DNA from: CAVTJL01 sp963735065
GTDB lineage: Bacteria; Pseudomonadota; Alphaproteobacteria; Geminicoccales; Geminicoccaceae
Direction: 5' to 3'
Length of the DNA: 64,000 nt
Assembly: GCA_963735065.1 (NCBI GenBank)
Contig: CAVTJL010000001.1
Location: forward strand, 1,364,001 to 1,428,000
Below the pieces are notes generated by a model. The model saw only the letters and a list, made by a program, of their open reading frames with translations. It was not told the DNA's origin and ran no database searches. Positions 8,056 through 16,326 of the stretch are shown piece after piece. Each line of letters starts with the position of its first letter. Within the stretch, counting starts at the first letter, position 1. Made by a program: the position numbers and the translations under genes.

Positions 8056-8298
8056 ATGCGCATCACGAGCAAAGGCCAGGTGACGATCCCGCAGGCGATC
8101 CGCGAGAAGGCGGGGCTTTTGCCCGGCACCGATGTGGCCTTCGAGCTGGTCGGCGAGGAGGTGCGGATCATCAAGGCCCCGAACGGCGGCAAGGAGAGCC
8201 GGGGCGAGCGGCTGGTCCGTCTCTTGTGGAACAGCGCCACCGCGGAGCCGCGGCTCAGCACGGACGAGATCATGAAGCTGACGCGTGGCGAGGAATGA
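8056..8298 (+). CDS. VapB-type antitoxin, AbrB/MazE fold
   Basis: The product of about 80 residues opens with MRITSKGQVTIPQAIREKAGL, the swapped-hairpin AbrB DNA-binding fold, and ends with an acidic tail that would bind the toxin. An ATG at 8050 is in frame, but the one at 8056 has GGAG at better spacing and is the usual family start. The stop codon overlaps the toxin start (ATGA), so the pair is translationally coupled. The antitoxin should bind the palindrome immediately upstream and neutralise the PIN-domain partner. Confidence 0.9.
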   Translation: MRITSKGQVTIPQAIREKAGLLPGTDVAFELVGEEVRIIKAPNGGKESRGERLVRLLWNSATAEPRLSTDEIMKLTRGEE

Positions 8299-8711
8299 CG
8301 CCGGTCCTGGTCGACAGCAACATTCTGATCGACCTTGCGACCGCCGATCCCCTATGGGGCGTGTGGTCGCGGGAGACGATACTGCGTCTGGCCGACGAGG
8401 CGGTCCTGGTCATCAATCCAATGGTCTATGCCGAGGCCTCGGTCGACTATGCCACGGCCGAGGCGTTCGAGCGCGCGGTACCCTCCGACATCTTCCGGCG
8501 CGAGCCTGTTCCCTGGGATGCGGCGTTCCTGGCCGGCAAGAGCTTTCGCACCTATCGCCGCCGCGGCGGGGCCAGGACCTCGCCGCTGCCCGACTTTTTC
8601 ATCGGCGCGCATGCGGCGGTGGCGGGCTATCGGCTGCTGACGCGCGACGCGGGACGCTATCGGGCCTATTTCCCGACGGTGGAGCTGATAGCGCCGGATC
8701 GGGCAGGCTGA
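8295..8711 (+). CDS. VapC-type PIN-domain ribonuclease toxin
   Basis: The 138-residue product is a PIN domain. The acidic metal-binding residues are seen in VLVDSNILIDLA near residue 6, in MVYAEASV near 45, in LPDFFIGAHA near 98 and in LLTRDAGRYRAYF near 118. PIN toxins cleave tRNA or rRNA and halt growth until bound by their antitoxin. The gene overlaps the antitoxin by four bases. A degraded copy of its first 25 codons lies at 10095-10170, exactly 1800 bases downstream. Confidence 0.92.
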   Translation: MTPVLVDSNILIDLATADPLWGVWSRETILRLADEAVLVINPMVYAEASVDYATAEAFERAVPSDIFRREPVPWDAAFLAGKSFRTYRRRGGARTSPLPDFFIGAHAAVAGYRLLTRDAGRYRAYFPTVELIAPDRAG

Positions 8712-8778
8712 GCGCCGGCCCCGTGGTGGCTTTCGTCAGCCGCCGAAGGCGAGGGTGCGACGCGAGATAGGAATGGTC

Positions 8779-9524
8779 CTACCAAGGCACCGGCCTGCCG
8801 CCCCAGTCGAAAAACCCGCCGCTGTCGCCGGCATCAAGACGATCAAGAACGGTGAGAAGATGAGCGGCGGCCTGCGCAGGTGCATGAAGGTCGGGGCCGG
8901 GCCTGGCAAACGGTGCTGACAATGCCGTCTCCACCGTCCCGGGATGCAACGCGACGCAGAGCGCCTCGGGCGCGCGTCGGGCCAGCTCGATCGAGGCGGT
9001 GCGCACGATCTGATTGAGCGCAGCCTTGGAGGCGCGGTAGGCGTACCAGCCGCCCAGGCGATTGTCGCCGATGGAGCCCACGCGCGCCGAGAGCGTGGCG
9101 AACGCGGCCTTGCCGGAGCGGGGCATGCGGGGCAGCAGGTGCTTCATGAGCAGCGCGGGCCCGATCGCGTTGATCGCGAAGGCATGTGCCAGCCTCCGCG
9201 CATCGAGCTCGCGCCAGCTCTTCTCGGGTCCACCATGCGCATCATGGAGAAAGCCGGTGGCATCGATCGCGAGCCGGATGTCCCCGGCCGCCGATGCGCT
9301 CGCGACCGCGCGCTCCAGGCTCGCCTCGTCGGTCAGATCGATCGGAACGGGGCTTCGACGGCCGAAGCCGATCGCGGCACGGAAGTGGGCGGCATTGCCC
9401 AGCGCGGACAGCAAGGCCGAGCCGATGCCGCCCGACGAGCCGAAGACGACGGCGATACCGTCGGGGTCAAAGGACCGAGGCTGACGCTCGCCCGCTGATC
9501 GGATGATCTCCCTCGCTCGCTCAT
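8779..9524 (-). CDS. Short-chain dehydrogenase/reductase (SDR), start uncertain
   Basis: A Rossmann fold is seen with the nucleotide motif FGSSGGIGSALL, the NAG-like region AINAIGPALLM, a catalytic serine in ATLSARVGS and the YxxxK pair in YAYRASKAAL. The product would be an NAD(P)-dependent oxidoreductase of about 240 residues; its substrate is unknown. The reading frame has no ATG, GTG or TTG between the preceding gene's stop and the Rossmann motif. An ATG at 9524 lies three bases after that stop but is in another frame. The N-terminus therefore probably contains a frameshift between 9440 and 9524. It follows the DCC-type gene in the same direction and was likely co-transcribed. Confidence 0.8.
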
Positions 9525-9527
9525 CGC

Positions 9528-9932
9528 CTAGCGTGCCGCCCTCAGGCGCTGCGAGGCCACGAGCAGACGCGCGAGCGCCGGGCGCATGGGCAGGAACAGA
9601 CGGTAGGCGACCTCGAGGCTCGGGGCGATACCGGGAAGCGACGCCAGCTTCGCCGCCCAGCGCCATCCCGGCAGATGGCGCCAGACCTCGATGAAGGCGG
9701 CGGCTCCGGAAACCATTCGCCCGTCCCCCGCCACGACGTGGAAACGCGCCATCGCCGTCTTGGGGTCGAGTGTCGGAGGAAGCTCGGCTCGTGGCTCGGA
9801 GACATCGACGAAGCATAGCGCACCGGCCGTGTCCTGCTTGCGATACATGCCGATCTCGGCCCGACACAGGGGGCACGAGCCATCGAAGAGCAGGACTGTC
9901 TTGGGATCCGGATCCGGCACGTCTTTTGTCAC
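9528..9932 (-). CDS. DCC1-like thiol-disulfide oxidoreductase family protein (DUF393)
   Basis: The 134-residue product has the family signature VLLFDGSCPLCRAEI near residue 14, with the paired cysteines expected of this thioredoxin-like group, followed by the conserved MARFHVV and RLLVASQ regions. DUF393 members are small predicted thiol-disulfide oxidoreductases without a well-defined pathway. The start is a GTG at 9932. The following SDR gene begins almost at its stop codon, so the two form a likely operon. Confidence 0.88.
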   Translation of the reverse strand: MTKDVPDPDPKTVLLFDGSCPLCRAEIGMYRKQDTAGALCFVDVSEPRAELPPTLDPKTAMARFHVVAGDGRMVSGAAAFIEVWRHLPGWRWAAKLASLPGIAPSLEVAYRLFLPMRPALARLLVASQRLRAAR

Positions 9933-10094
9933 GCGATCTCGCTTCGGTCATCGTGGATACGCCCGCTCAGCGGGTTTGGATTTTCTCGAGCAGCAGGCCG
10001 CGCAGCGCGGTCTTGCGCCATCCGCACCGCCGAGGTGGACGGCACAAGGGCATGCCGGCGATCCGTGCCCGCAAGGTCCCGCTCGTGGCGAGGC

Positions 10095-10170
10095 ATGACG
10101 CCCGTCCTGGCGGACAGCGACATCCCGATCGATCTTGCGACGGCTGATCCCTCTCGGGACGGAAGATGTC
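10095..10170 (+). pseudogene. Degraded VapC 5' fragment
   Basis: The first residues, MTPVLADSDIPIDLATADP, match the start of the intact VapC at 8295 with several substitutions, including loss of the NIL motif. After about 25 codons the similarity ends. The bases just upstream (GTGGCGAGG before the ATG) also match the end of the intact antitoxin gene. It is a decayed partial duplicate and cannot be functional. Confidence 0.7.
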
Positions 10171-10198
10171 GGATGGGGCCGCGCGGCGGCGCTCCGGG

Positions 10199-10597
10199 TC
10201 AGCCGCCGAAGGCGACGGCGTGCATGATGCGGCCCGGGTAAAATGTAAAAGCGCCGGCGATCACGAGGGCGCCGGCAAAGAGCAAAAGCATGGTGCGGCG
10301 GTGGGCCTGGACGTTGCCGCGGCGGATCTGCCAGACGCCGTAGGGCAGGACGATGGCGGTCCAGATGGACAGGAGGTGAATGGGGCTCCAGGGGCCGAAG
10401 GTGCGGATGGTGTGGATGGCGAAGGAGCTGAGCACGACGATCGCCATCAGCACGACCCAGAGGCGGCCGGTGAGCCGGTGGGCGGGCGTGCCTTTGCGGC
10501 GCGCCAGGATGACGAGGCCCACGACGAAGGCCGCCATCGCGGCGAAGGCGTGAAGGCGGATGGCCGGCGGTGCGGCGAGGAGGGGCTCGAGGGTCAT
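10199..10597 (-). CDS. DUF2306-like predicted membrane protein
   Basis: The 132-residue product has four hydrophobic helices. It begins MTLEPLLAAPPAIRLHAFAAMAAF and contains KGTPAHRLTGRLWV, the HRxxGR-type motif of DUF2306 proteins, and later RRGNVQAHRRTML. Histidines on helix ends are typical of the family, whose function is not established. I chose the ATG at 10597; an ORF extending to 10762 has an unlikely arginine-rich start. No partner gene is evident. Confidence 0.8.
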   Translation of the reverse strand: MTLEPLLAAPPAIRLHAFAAMAAFVVGLVILARRKGTPAHRLTGRLWVVLMAIVVLSSFAIHTIRTFGPWSPIHLLSIWTAIVLPYGVWQIRRGNVQAHRRTMLLLFAGALVIAGAFTFYPGRIMHAVAFGG

Positions 10598-10844
10598 CCG
10601 GCTGCGGTCGTGGCGGGCCTTCGGGGACGAGGTCCTGTCGCGGGCGGCACTATGCACCTTCTGGCCATCGGGCAACAGAACGAGGCGGCGATCGCAGAGC
10701 CGCGTGCGCCCTCTTTTCTGCGTGACCCGTCGCAGGGGGCGGGGAGGGGCGGTCGTCGACACGACGCGCCCCCGCCCGGTTGCTCGGCATGAGGGGCTCG
10801 ACGAGAGCCCCGGCCGTGCTCAGTGGCTTGAGCGTGTACGGGGC

Positions 10845-11369
10845 CTAGCGCGGCGAGGGAGGCTCGGCGGCCTGGTGCGTGACCGGCACGGCATCGCAGG
10901 AAACCTTCGGGTTCATTTCCGCGAAGGTGCCGGACGGGTTGGCCCGCCAGGCCCAGACGTGGAGGTCGTAATACGGGCCCAGGCCGTAGCGGTTGGGTGC
11001 CGTATTGTAGTTGAACAGATGCCCGTCCAGCGACGCTGGCCCTTTCGACGTGATGTACTCGACCGCCACCAGCGTCATGCGCCCGTTCGGCTGCGGCTCG
11101 TACATGACGGCCTGCGGATGCGCGATGTCGATCTGGTCGCGATCGAGCAGGGCGGCGTTGACGTAGTGCACCCCCATCGCACCGCCGGCAGGGCCGCTGA
11201 CGCAGGGAATGGGCGCGTATCCCTCCTTGAGCGCCACGGCCACGTCCGCGAACCGCGCATCGACCTGACGGATGCGCTCGGCCAGCGGATTGCTGCCGGC
11301 CGCTGCGGGTGCCGCCGCAGCGGCGACGGCGAGGAGAAAGGCCCCGGAGATCATCGGGGTGCGTGTCAT
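10845..11369 (-). CDS. Conserved exported protein of unknown function
   Basis: The 174-residue product starts with a clear Sec signal peptide (MTRTPMISGAFLLAVAAAAAP, probable cleavage after an AAA/AG boundary near residue 25). The mature part has two cysteines, CVSG and VSCDA, that could form a disulfide, and motifs MGVHYVN, PQAVMYEP, and YGLGPYYDLHVWAWR. I do not recognise a named domain. GAGGGA precedes the ATG at about seven bases. It lies downstream of the DUF4242 gene in the same direction and may share its transcript, under the divergent LysR regulator. Confidence 0.8.
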   Translation of the reverse strand: MTRTPMISGAFLLAVAAAAAPAAAGSNPLAERIRQVDARFADVAVALKEGYAPIPCVSGPAGGAMGVHYVNAALLDRDQIDIAHPQAVMYEPQPNGRMTLVAVEYITSKGPASLDGHLFNYNTAPNRYGLGPYYDLHVWAWRANPSGTFAEMNPKVSCDAVPVTHQAAEPPSPR

Positions 11370-11492
11370 GGAGAATCCCTCAACTGAGATGGGACAGAAA
11401 AGCCGGCCCGCCGCTGTTGGACGGTGGCGATGGTTTTCGTTCGTCCGGAACGTGGCCGGCCCGGGCCGCGCGGTGACGCCCCGGGCCGCGGA

Positions 11493-11765
11493 TCAGCCTG
11501 CCGTCGTCGGGTCGATGATGCTCGAGACCGGCGTGATCTTGCTGGCCGGAAAGCCGCTCAGCTCCGCATGGCGGCGGATCGCCGCCTCGTCCTCGGCCAG
11601 ATAGACGCAGAACGTCTTGTCGCCGGCCACGTAGGAATGCTCCCACTGGACCTGGGGCGCCAGCTGGGCCAGCGCCGCGTTCGACGTCCGCGCCGCCCCG
11701 GTGAGCTCGGCCTCGCTCATGGCTCCCACGCCCACGATGTCGCGCTCGATCATGTACCGTCTCAT
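11493..11765 (-). CDS. DUF4242 family protein (SCO4226-like)
   Basis: The 90-residue product MRRYMIERDIVGVG is a ferredoxin-like DUF4242 protein; WEHSYVAGDKTFCVY and SGFPASKITPVSSI are the conserved strands. AGGAAGGA lies eight bases before the ATG at 11765. A homologue from Streptomyces (SCO4226) binds nickel, but binding residues cannot be confirmed here. A second DUF4242 gene lies at 52946. This one is divergent from a LysR regulator, a common sign of regulator-target pairing. Confidence 0.88.
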   Translation of the reverse strand: MRRYMIERDIVGVGAMSEAELTGAARTSNAALAQLAPQVQWEHSYVAGDKTFCVYLAEDEAAIRRHAELSGFPASKITPVSSIIDPTTAG

Positions 11766-11836
11766 GCGATCGTCCTTCCTGCGGTCGAGATGACCGGCCA
11801 TTCCATCGCAGCGCATCGCGGCGTCGTCAGGTCAGA

Positions 11837-11854
11837 TTATCCTCAGGGGCATAA
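11837..11854. promoter_or_regulatory. Candidate LysR operator between divergent genes
   Basis: TTAT and ATAA arms flank ten bases in a T-N11-A-like dyad with partly symmetric interior (CC and GG). It sits in the 109-base gap between the DUF4242 and LysR starts, where such regulators normally bind. Confidence 0.35.
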
Positions 11855-11874
11855 AGCTCTGCTATAGGCCGGCC

Positions 11875-12807
11875 ATGAAGCTGTCCCATCTCAACGCCCT
11901 GCGGGCTCTCGAGGCCACCTTGCGCCGCGGCACCTTCAGCGCCGCCGCCGACGAGCAGGGGGTGACCGTGGCGGCGATCGGCCAGCAGATCCGCGGCCTC
12001 GAGGCGTATCTGGGCCTGCGGCTGTTCGACCGGCTGCCCTCCGGGGCGCGCCCGACGCCGGAGGCCCGCATGGTGGCCGAGCGGCTGACGACGGGCTTCG
12101 GCCGGATCGAGGAGGCGCTGACGGAGCTGCGCCGCGCGCGCGACGGGCGGCAGCTCTCGCTCTCGCTCACCTATCACTATCTCGACCATTGGCTGGCCCC
12201 GCGCCTGCCCCGCTTCTATGCGCGCCAGCCGGAGATCGAGGTGAAGGTGGACGCCGGCGACAGGCTGGTCGATCTGTTGGCGGAGAACGTCGATATGGCG
12301 ATCCGCTTCTCGCGCGATGCAGGCCCCGGCAACGATGCGCTGGATCTTTATCGGGGCTGCTTTTTTCCGGTCTGCTCGCCCGACTTCGCCGCGGCCCACG
12401 GCCTCACGCCCGGGACCAGGGATCTTTCGGGCCTGCCGCTGTTCGTTCTCTACGACACGATGACGGATCCCGAATGGACCGACTGGCCGGCCTGGATGAC
12501 GGCCAACGGGATGACCTCGCGCGATGCCGTCGCGGCCAACCGTAAGACGGGCCTCGTCACCGCCGTCTCGGGTGGCGGGCTGGTCCTGACCGGCCTCACG
12601 GAAGCCTTCAACGAGCTGCGCGAAGGGCGCCTCGTGGCCCCGCTCGGCCCTCGCGTCGTGCGTTCTTTTTCCTACAGATATCGGCTCGTCTGGCCGTCGG
12701 CCCGCCGCCCGCACCGCGCCATGCGCGCGTTCCGCGCATGGATCGCCGAAGAGTGCGCTCTTTACCTGGCCGAAGCCTCCGCTCTGCTGGGCGTGCCGGT
12801 ACGGTGA
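11875..12807 (+). CDS. LysR-family transcriptional regulator (GcvA-like)
   Basis: The 310-residue product has the N-terminal winged helix MKLSHLNALRALEATLRRGTFSAAADEQGVTVAAIGQQIRGLE, and the two-lobed periplasmic-binding-like effector domain from about residue 90. The opening LNALRALEA and the SITVAAIGQQI recognition helix resemble the GcvA/AmpR subgroup. It is transcribed away from the DUF4242 and exported-protein genes, which are its likely targets. The effector is unknown. Confidence 0.93.
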   Translation: MKLSHLNALRALEATLRRGTFSAAADEQGVTVAAIGQQIRGLEAYLGLRLFDRLPSGARPTPEARMVAERLTTGFGRIEEALTELRRARDGRQLSLSLTYHYLDHWLAPRLPRFYARQPEIEVKVDAGDRLVDLLAENVDMAIRFSRDAGPGNDALDLYRGCFFPVCSPDFAAAHGLTPGTRDLSGLPLFVLYDTMTDPEWTDWPAWMTANGMTSRDAVAANRKTGLVTAVSGGGLVLTGLTEAFNELREGRLVAPLGPRVVRSFSYRYRLVWPSARRPHRAMRAFRAWIAEECALYLAEASALLGVPVR

Positions 12808-13299
12808 GGATGGAGGCAGGCCGGGGAGCGCCAGCGCTTCGTGGCGGCCATCCAGCAGGTGGCGAGGGCTCGGGGACCCTGAGGAGCAGCTTCTCCTGCA
12901 TCCGTTGAAGGAGGCTCGCACCGCCGGAGTGTCTGCGCGGCGACAGGCCCGCGGCGTCGCGGCCTTGCATGCTGAGACCGGCGAGCTTGTCGCCTCCATC
13001 GGCGCCTGCTAATCGGTCATCCGCATCCTCCGCAGCTGGACGGCGCCGACAAGTGCGCCCGTCTTTCACGGATGGAGCGCCAACCGATAACGCCATAACA
13101 CGGCAGCCCCAGATGAGCTCATGATCAAGCTGAATCAGCCGAAAGCCATAGGAGCGCGAGCCTGATCACCTTGATCGATGCGCTGCCTGGGGCCGGACCG
13201 CGGCACGGCCTCATGCCGAGCCGCGGCTGATCGGCCTCAAGAAAAATCAAGACCTGAAGAAGAATTGACGAACAAGAGTTCGGCGGACGGGGAACGGTA
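12808..13299. other. Intergenic region before the RTX gene
   Basis: No gene is supported in these 492 bases. Short stretches look like broken coding sequence, but no frame is coherent. The last 60 bases are less GC-rich and probably hold the RTX promoter and a purine-rich ribosome site ending GGGGAACGGTA before the ATG. Confidence 0.45.
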
Positions 13300-16245
13300 A
13301 TGACGATAAACATCGACGAGAACGACTTCAGTCGTGTAAAGAACATCGACCCAGGCTCCGGCCTGAGCTACGAGCTTTACAACGCGACCGCGGCCTCCCC
13401 CTACAGCGTCTCGGTCACGGAGCCGGGTCCTTTTGTCTATACAAACTACTATGTCTTCAACCTCGCGTCGCCCGCCTGGAACTATCCCGATACCATCACC
13501 ACTGGCATGCCGGGCACCTTCGAGGCCGGCGCCGGCAATGACCTGCTGGTCAGCACCGAGCCTACCGACGACTTCTACGGCAGGCTGGCCCCGACGCGAT
13601 TCTTCGGCGGCGAGGGCGACGACACGATCAATCCGCCGCAGGACACGAGCCCAGGCCTCATCTACAGCGTCGAGGCCTATGGCGGCGGCGGCAACGACAC
13701 GATCAACGGCAGCAACCTGAACGACACGCTGCACGGCGACACCGCGAACTCGTTCACCGGCGACCCGGTCATCGCCAGCGTCACCCTCGCACCCTACGAC
13801 ACGAGCAACGACGGCAACGACGTCATAAGCGGCTATGGCGGCAACGACGCCATCTCCGGCGACGGAGGCAACGACCAGCTCTTCGGCGGCACCGGTGCCG
13901 ACACGCTGAGCGGCGGCGCCGGCAACGACTTCCTCTTCGGCGGCCCGCGCGGCACCGGCGATCTCGACGTCCTCACCGGCGGCTCCGGCGCCGACACCTT
14001 TCTTCTGAGCTACAGCCAGGACTCGGCCAATGCGGGCGCCGGCTTCTGGGGCGACTATCTCGAGCAGGCGGGACAGAACATCGCCGGCAACGCCGCCAAC
14101 TCGATCATCGCCGATGCCATCAAGGCGGCGGCGGAGGACGGCGTTGCCGCGGGCTTCATCGCGGACGGCCTGGGTGCCGTCGGCGGCCAGCTCGTCACGT
14201 CCTTCATCTCGCTTGTGGAGAGCCTGGCCTCGGCCGACCAGCCGCAGACGGCGCAGGACGCCATGGTGGTGACCGACTTCGACCCTCGGGAGGATGTGCT
14301 CGTCCTGCCGCTGCAGACGACGGTGCTGGAATCGCTCACCGTCAATGTGGTCACGGCGAGCCAGATACCGGGCGGCGGTCCCAGCGACGAGAAGGTCCTG
14401 AGCTTCGAGGCGGGCGGCAAGGACTATGCTTATGTGCAGCTCAGCGACGGCTTTCTCCACGACATGGGCCTGCAGGGCACGGGCAACGGCACCGCGCAGA
14501 TCCTGAACAACCTCGTGAACTTCAGCTCGGCCATCGCTGCCAGCGACGGCAAGGCCGGGTTCACCAATCTCGCCACGTCGATCAGCGACAACCTTTCGGA
14601 CGGCGGCTTCCAGCCGCAGGACGGCGATCTGCCGCCGGGGTCGAGCGTGCTCCTCTACGGTGCGATCGGCGGCATGGTGATCGACGGTGGCCCCACCGGC
14701 ACGAGCTACGGCTCGATCCTCGCGGGCACCAACTTCAGCGACGCGCTCTCGACCAACCCGCATATCCTCGACCCCAGCCGGATGAAGGATTTTGCCGCGA
14801 CCGGCGCCTACATCCACGGCTTTGGCGGCGACGACCTGATCTACGGCACGAGCGGGCCCGACACGCTGTTCGGCGACGACGGCAACGACACGCTCTACAG
14901 CTTCGTCACGACGCAGAGCAGCAACGGCAACGATCCGGAGAGCCTCTCCGGCGGCGCCGGCAACGACACGCTCTACGGTGGCGGCTCGGCGGGCAATTTC
15001 GACGGCGGCACCGGCAACGACACCTTCGGCGTGGTCTACAGCGCGAACACGTCCGTGCAACAGCTCGAGGTCGACCTGACCACCGGCCAGGCGGCGGAGA
15101 GGGCCCTCCAGCCCGACCAGTCGGCACCCGTGAGCGAAACGGCACCCTTCTCCTTCGACGTTCCTGAGCACTACACCCTGACGAGCATCGAGAACGCGAT
15201 CGGCGGGCCAGCCAACGACTGGCTCAAGGGTGCGACAGGGTCGGCGATCGAGGGCGGCCCCGGCGCCGACTATCTCGACACCACGGCAACGGGTGTCGAT
15301 GTCAGCTACGCCTCGTCCCAGGACGGGGTCACCGTGCAGCTTTTCACCGACGGCTCCGTCACCAGTGGCGGCGACGCCCAGGGCGACGTGATCGGCTACG
15401 GCGCCATCATCAACGTCAACGACCTGATCGGCTCCCAGCAGGGCGATACCCTGGGCGCTCAGTTCTCGCAACCCGGCTTCCTCAGCCTCACGGGCAACGG
15501 CGGCAGCGACGTCTTCCAGATCCTGGGCGTTGGCGGCCCGAGCGTGCTCACCATCACGGACTTCAGCCAGGCCGACGCCGACAAGATCGATCTGCGCCCC
15601 CTCGGCATCACCTCGATGGCCGACGTCGACGCCTCCGGGCAGATCATCCAGATCAACGACCAGGGTCAGCTCATCCAGGTCAACCTCACGAGCTTCTCGG
15701 GCACGATCTCCGCATCCGACTTCCTCTTCGCAAGCCCGGTCTCATCGATCGGCGTGGCCGACCGTGGCGGTGCCGGTCTGGTCGGCTCCGCGGGCGACGA
15801 CGTGCTGCGCGGGCGTGAAGGGGGCGATTACCTGTTCGGGGAGGGCGGCAACGACGTGCTGCGCGGTCGCGGCGGCAACGACGTGCTGCATGGCGGCGAC
15901 GGCGCGGACAAGCTGCAGGGTCAGGCCGGCACGGACCATCTGGACGGCGGGGCGGGCGACGACATCCTCGTCGGCGGCCGTGGCGACGATCTCCTCTACG
16001 GCGGACCGGGCGCCGACCGGATGCGCGGCGGGGCCGGCGCCGACACCTTCTTCCTGCGGTTCGGCGAGACCAACGGCGACAAGGTCCTGGACTTCTCGCG
16101 CGCCGACGGCGATCGGCTGAGCGTCGCCAGCAATTCGGCGATCACCGTGACTGGCGGGAGCCAGGGCAGCTTCATGCTCTCCGACGGCCATGTCACCGAG
16201 ACCCTGATCGCGAAGGGCGCTACGGTGTCCGATTTTGCCGTCTGA
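13300..16245 (+). CDS. RTX calcium-binding repeat protein (secreted)
   Basis: The 981-residue acidic product has several blocks of GGxGxDxhx nonapeptides: around residues 125-150, 175-215, 505-580 and 828-925. The last block runs as GGNDVLRGRGGNDVLHGG and similar units and is followed by a C-terminal DKVLDFS region typical of uncleaved type I secretion signals. No Sec signal peptide is present. These proteins pass through an ABC/MFP/TolC exporter and fold on binding calcium outside the cell. There is no recognisable protease, lipase or adhesin catalytic domain, so it may be structural or adhesive. No type I exporter genes lie nearby. Confidence 0.93.
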   Translation: MTINIDENDFSRVKNIDPGSGLSYELYNATAASPYSVSVTEPGPFVYTNYYVFNLASPAWNYPDTITTGMPGTFEAGAGNDLLVSTEPTDDFYGRLAPTRFFGGEGDDTINPPQDTSPGLIYSVEAYGGGGNDTINGSNLNDTLHGDTANSFTGDPVIASVTLAPYDTSNDGNDVISGYGGNDAISGDGGNDQLFGGTGADTLSGGAGNDFLFGGPRGTGDLDVLTGGSGADTFLLSYSQDSANAGAGFWGDYLEQAGQNIAGNAANSIIADAIKAAAEDGVAAGFIADGLGAVGGQLVTSFISLVESLASADQPQTAQDAMVVTDFDPREDVLVLPLQTTVLESLTVNVVTASQIPGGGPSDEKVLSFEAGGKDYAYVQLSDGFLHDMGLQGTGNGTAQILNNLVNFSSAIAASDGKAGFTNLATSISDNLSDGGFQPQDGDLPPGSSVLLYGAIGGMVIDGGPTGTSYGSILAGTNFSDALSTNPHILDPSRMKDFAATGAYIHGFGGDDLIYGTSGPDTLFGDDGNDTLYSFVTTQSSNGNDPESLSGGAGNDTLYGGGSAGNFDGGTGNDTFGVVYSANTSVQQLEVDLTTGQAAERALQPDQSAPVSETAPFSFDVPEHYTLTSIENAIGGPANDWLKGATGSAIEGGPGADYLDTTATGVDVSYASSQDGVTVQLFTDGSVTSGGDAQGDVIGYGAIINVNDLIGSQQGDTLGAQFSQPGFLSLTGNGGSDVFQILGVGGPSVLTITDFSQADADKIDLRPLGITSMADVDASGQIIQINDQGQLIQVNLTSFSGTISASDFLFASPVSSIGVADRGGAGLVGSAGDDVLRGREGGDYLFGEGGNDVLRGRGGNDVLHGGDGADKLQGQAGTDHLDGGAGDDILVGGRGDDLLYGGPGADRMRGGAGADTFFLRFGETNGDKVLDFSRADGDRLSVASNSAITVTGGSQGSFMLSDGHVTETLIAKGATVSDFAV

Positions 16246-16263
16246 CAGGGCCCGGACGAAGAC

Positions 16264-16280
16264 GGCCCCGTGCAGGGGCC
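16264..16280. terminator. GC hairpin between convergent RTX and polA genes
   Basis: GGCCCC and GGGGCC arms flank GTGCA in the short gap between two converging genes. There is no T tract, so termination is only suggested. Confidence 0.3.
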
Positions 16281-16326
16281 TGTCGAGGACCCGGCCGCGG
16301 GGCGTTGACGGGCTCGCGGCTCGCCC

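Noticed and set aside
13237..15471. A 744-codon open frame antisense to the RTX gene
   Set aside because: The repetitive valine/alanine pattern is the reverse reading of the glycine-aspartate repeats, and no ribosome site or family is seen.
15784..16060. Tandem DNA repeats or a CRISPR-like array
   Set aside because: The periodicity is coding for RTX nonapeptides; there are no conserved repeats with unique spacers.
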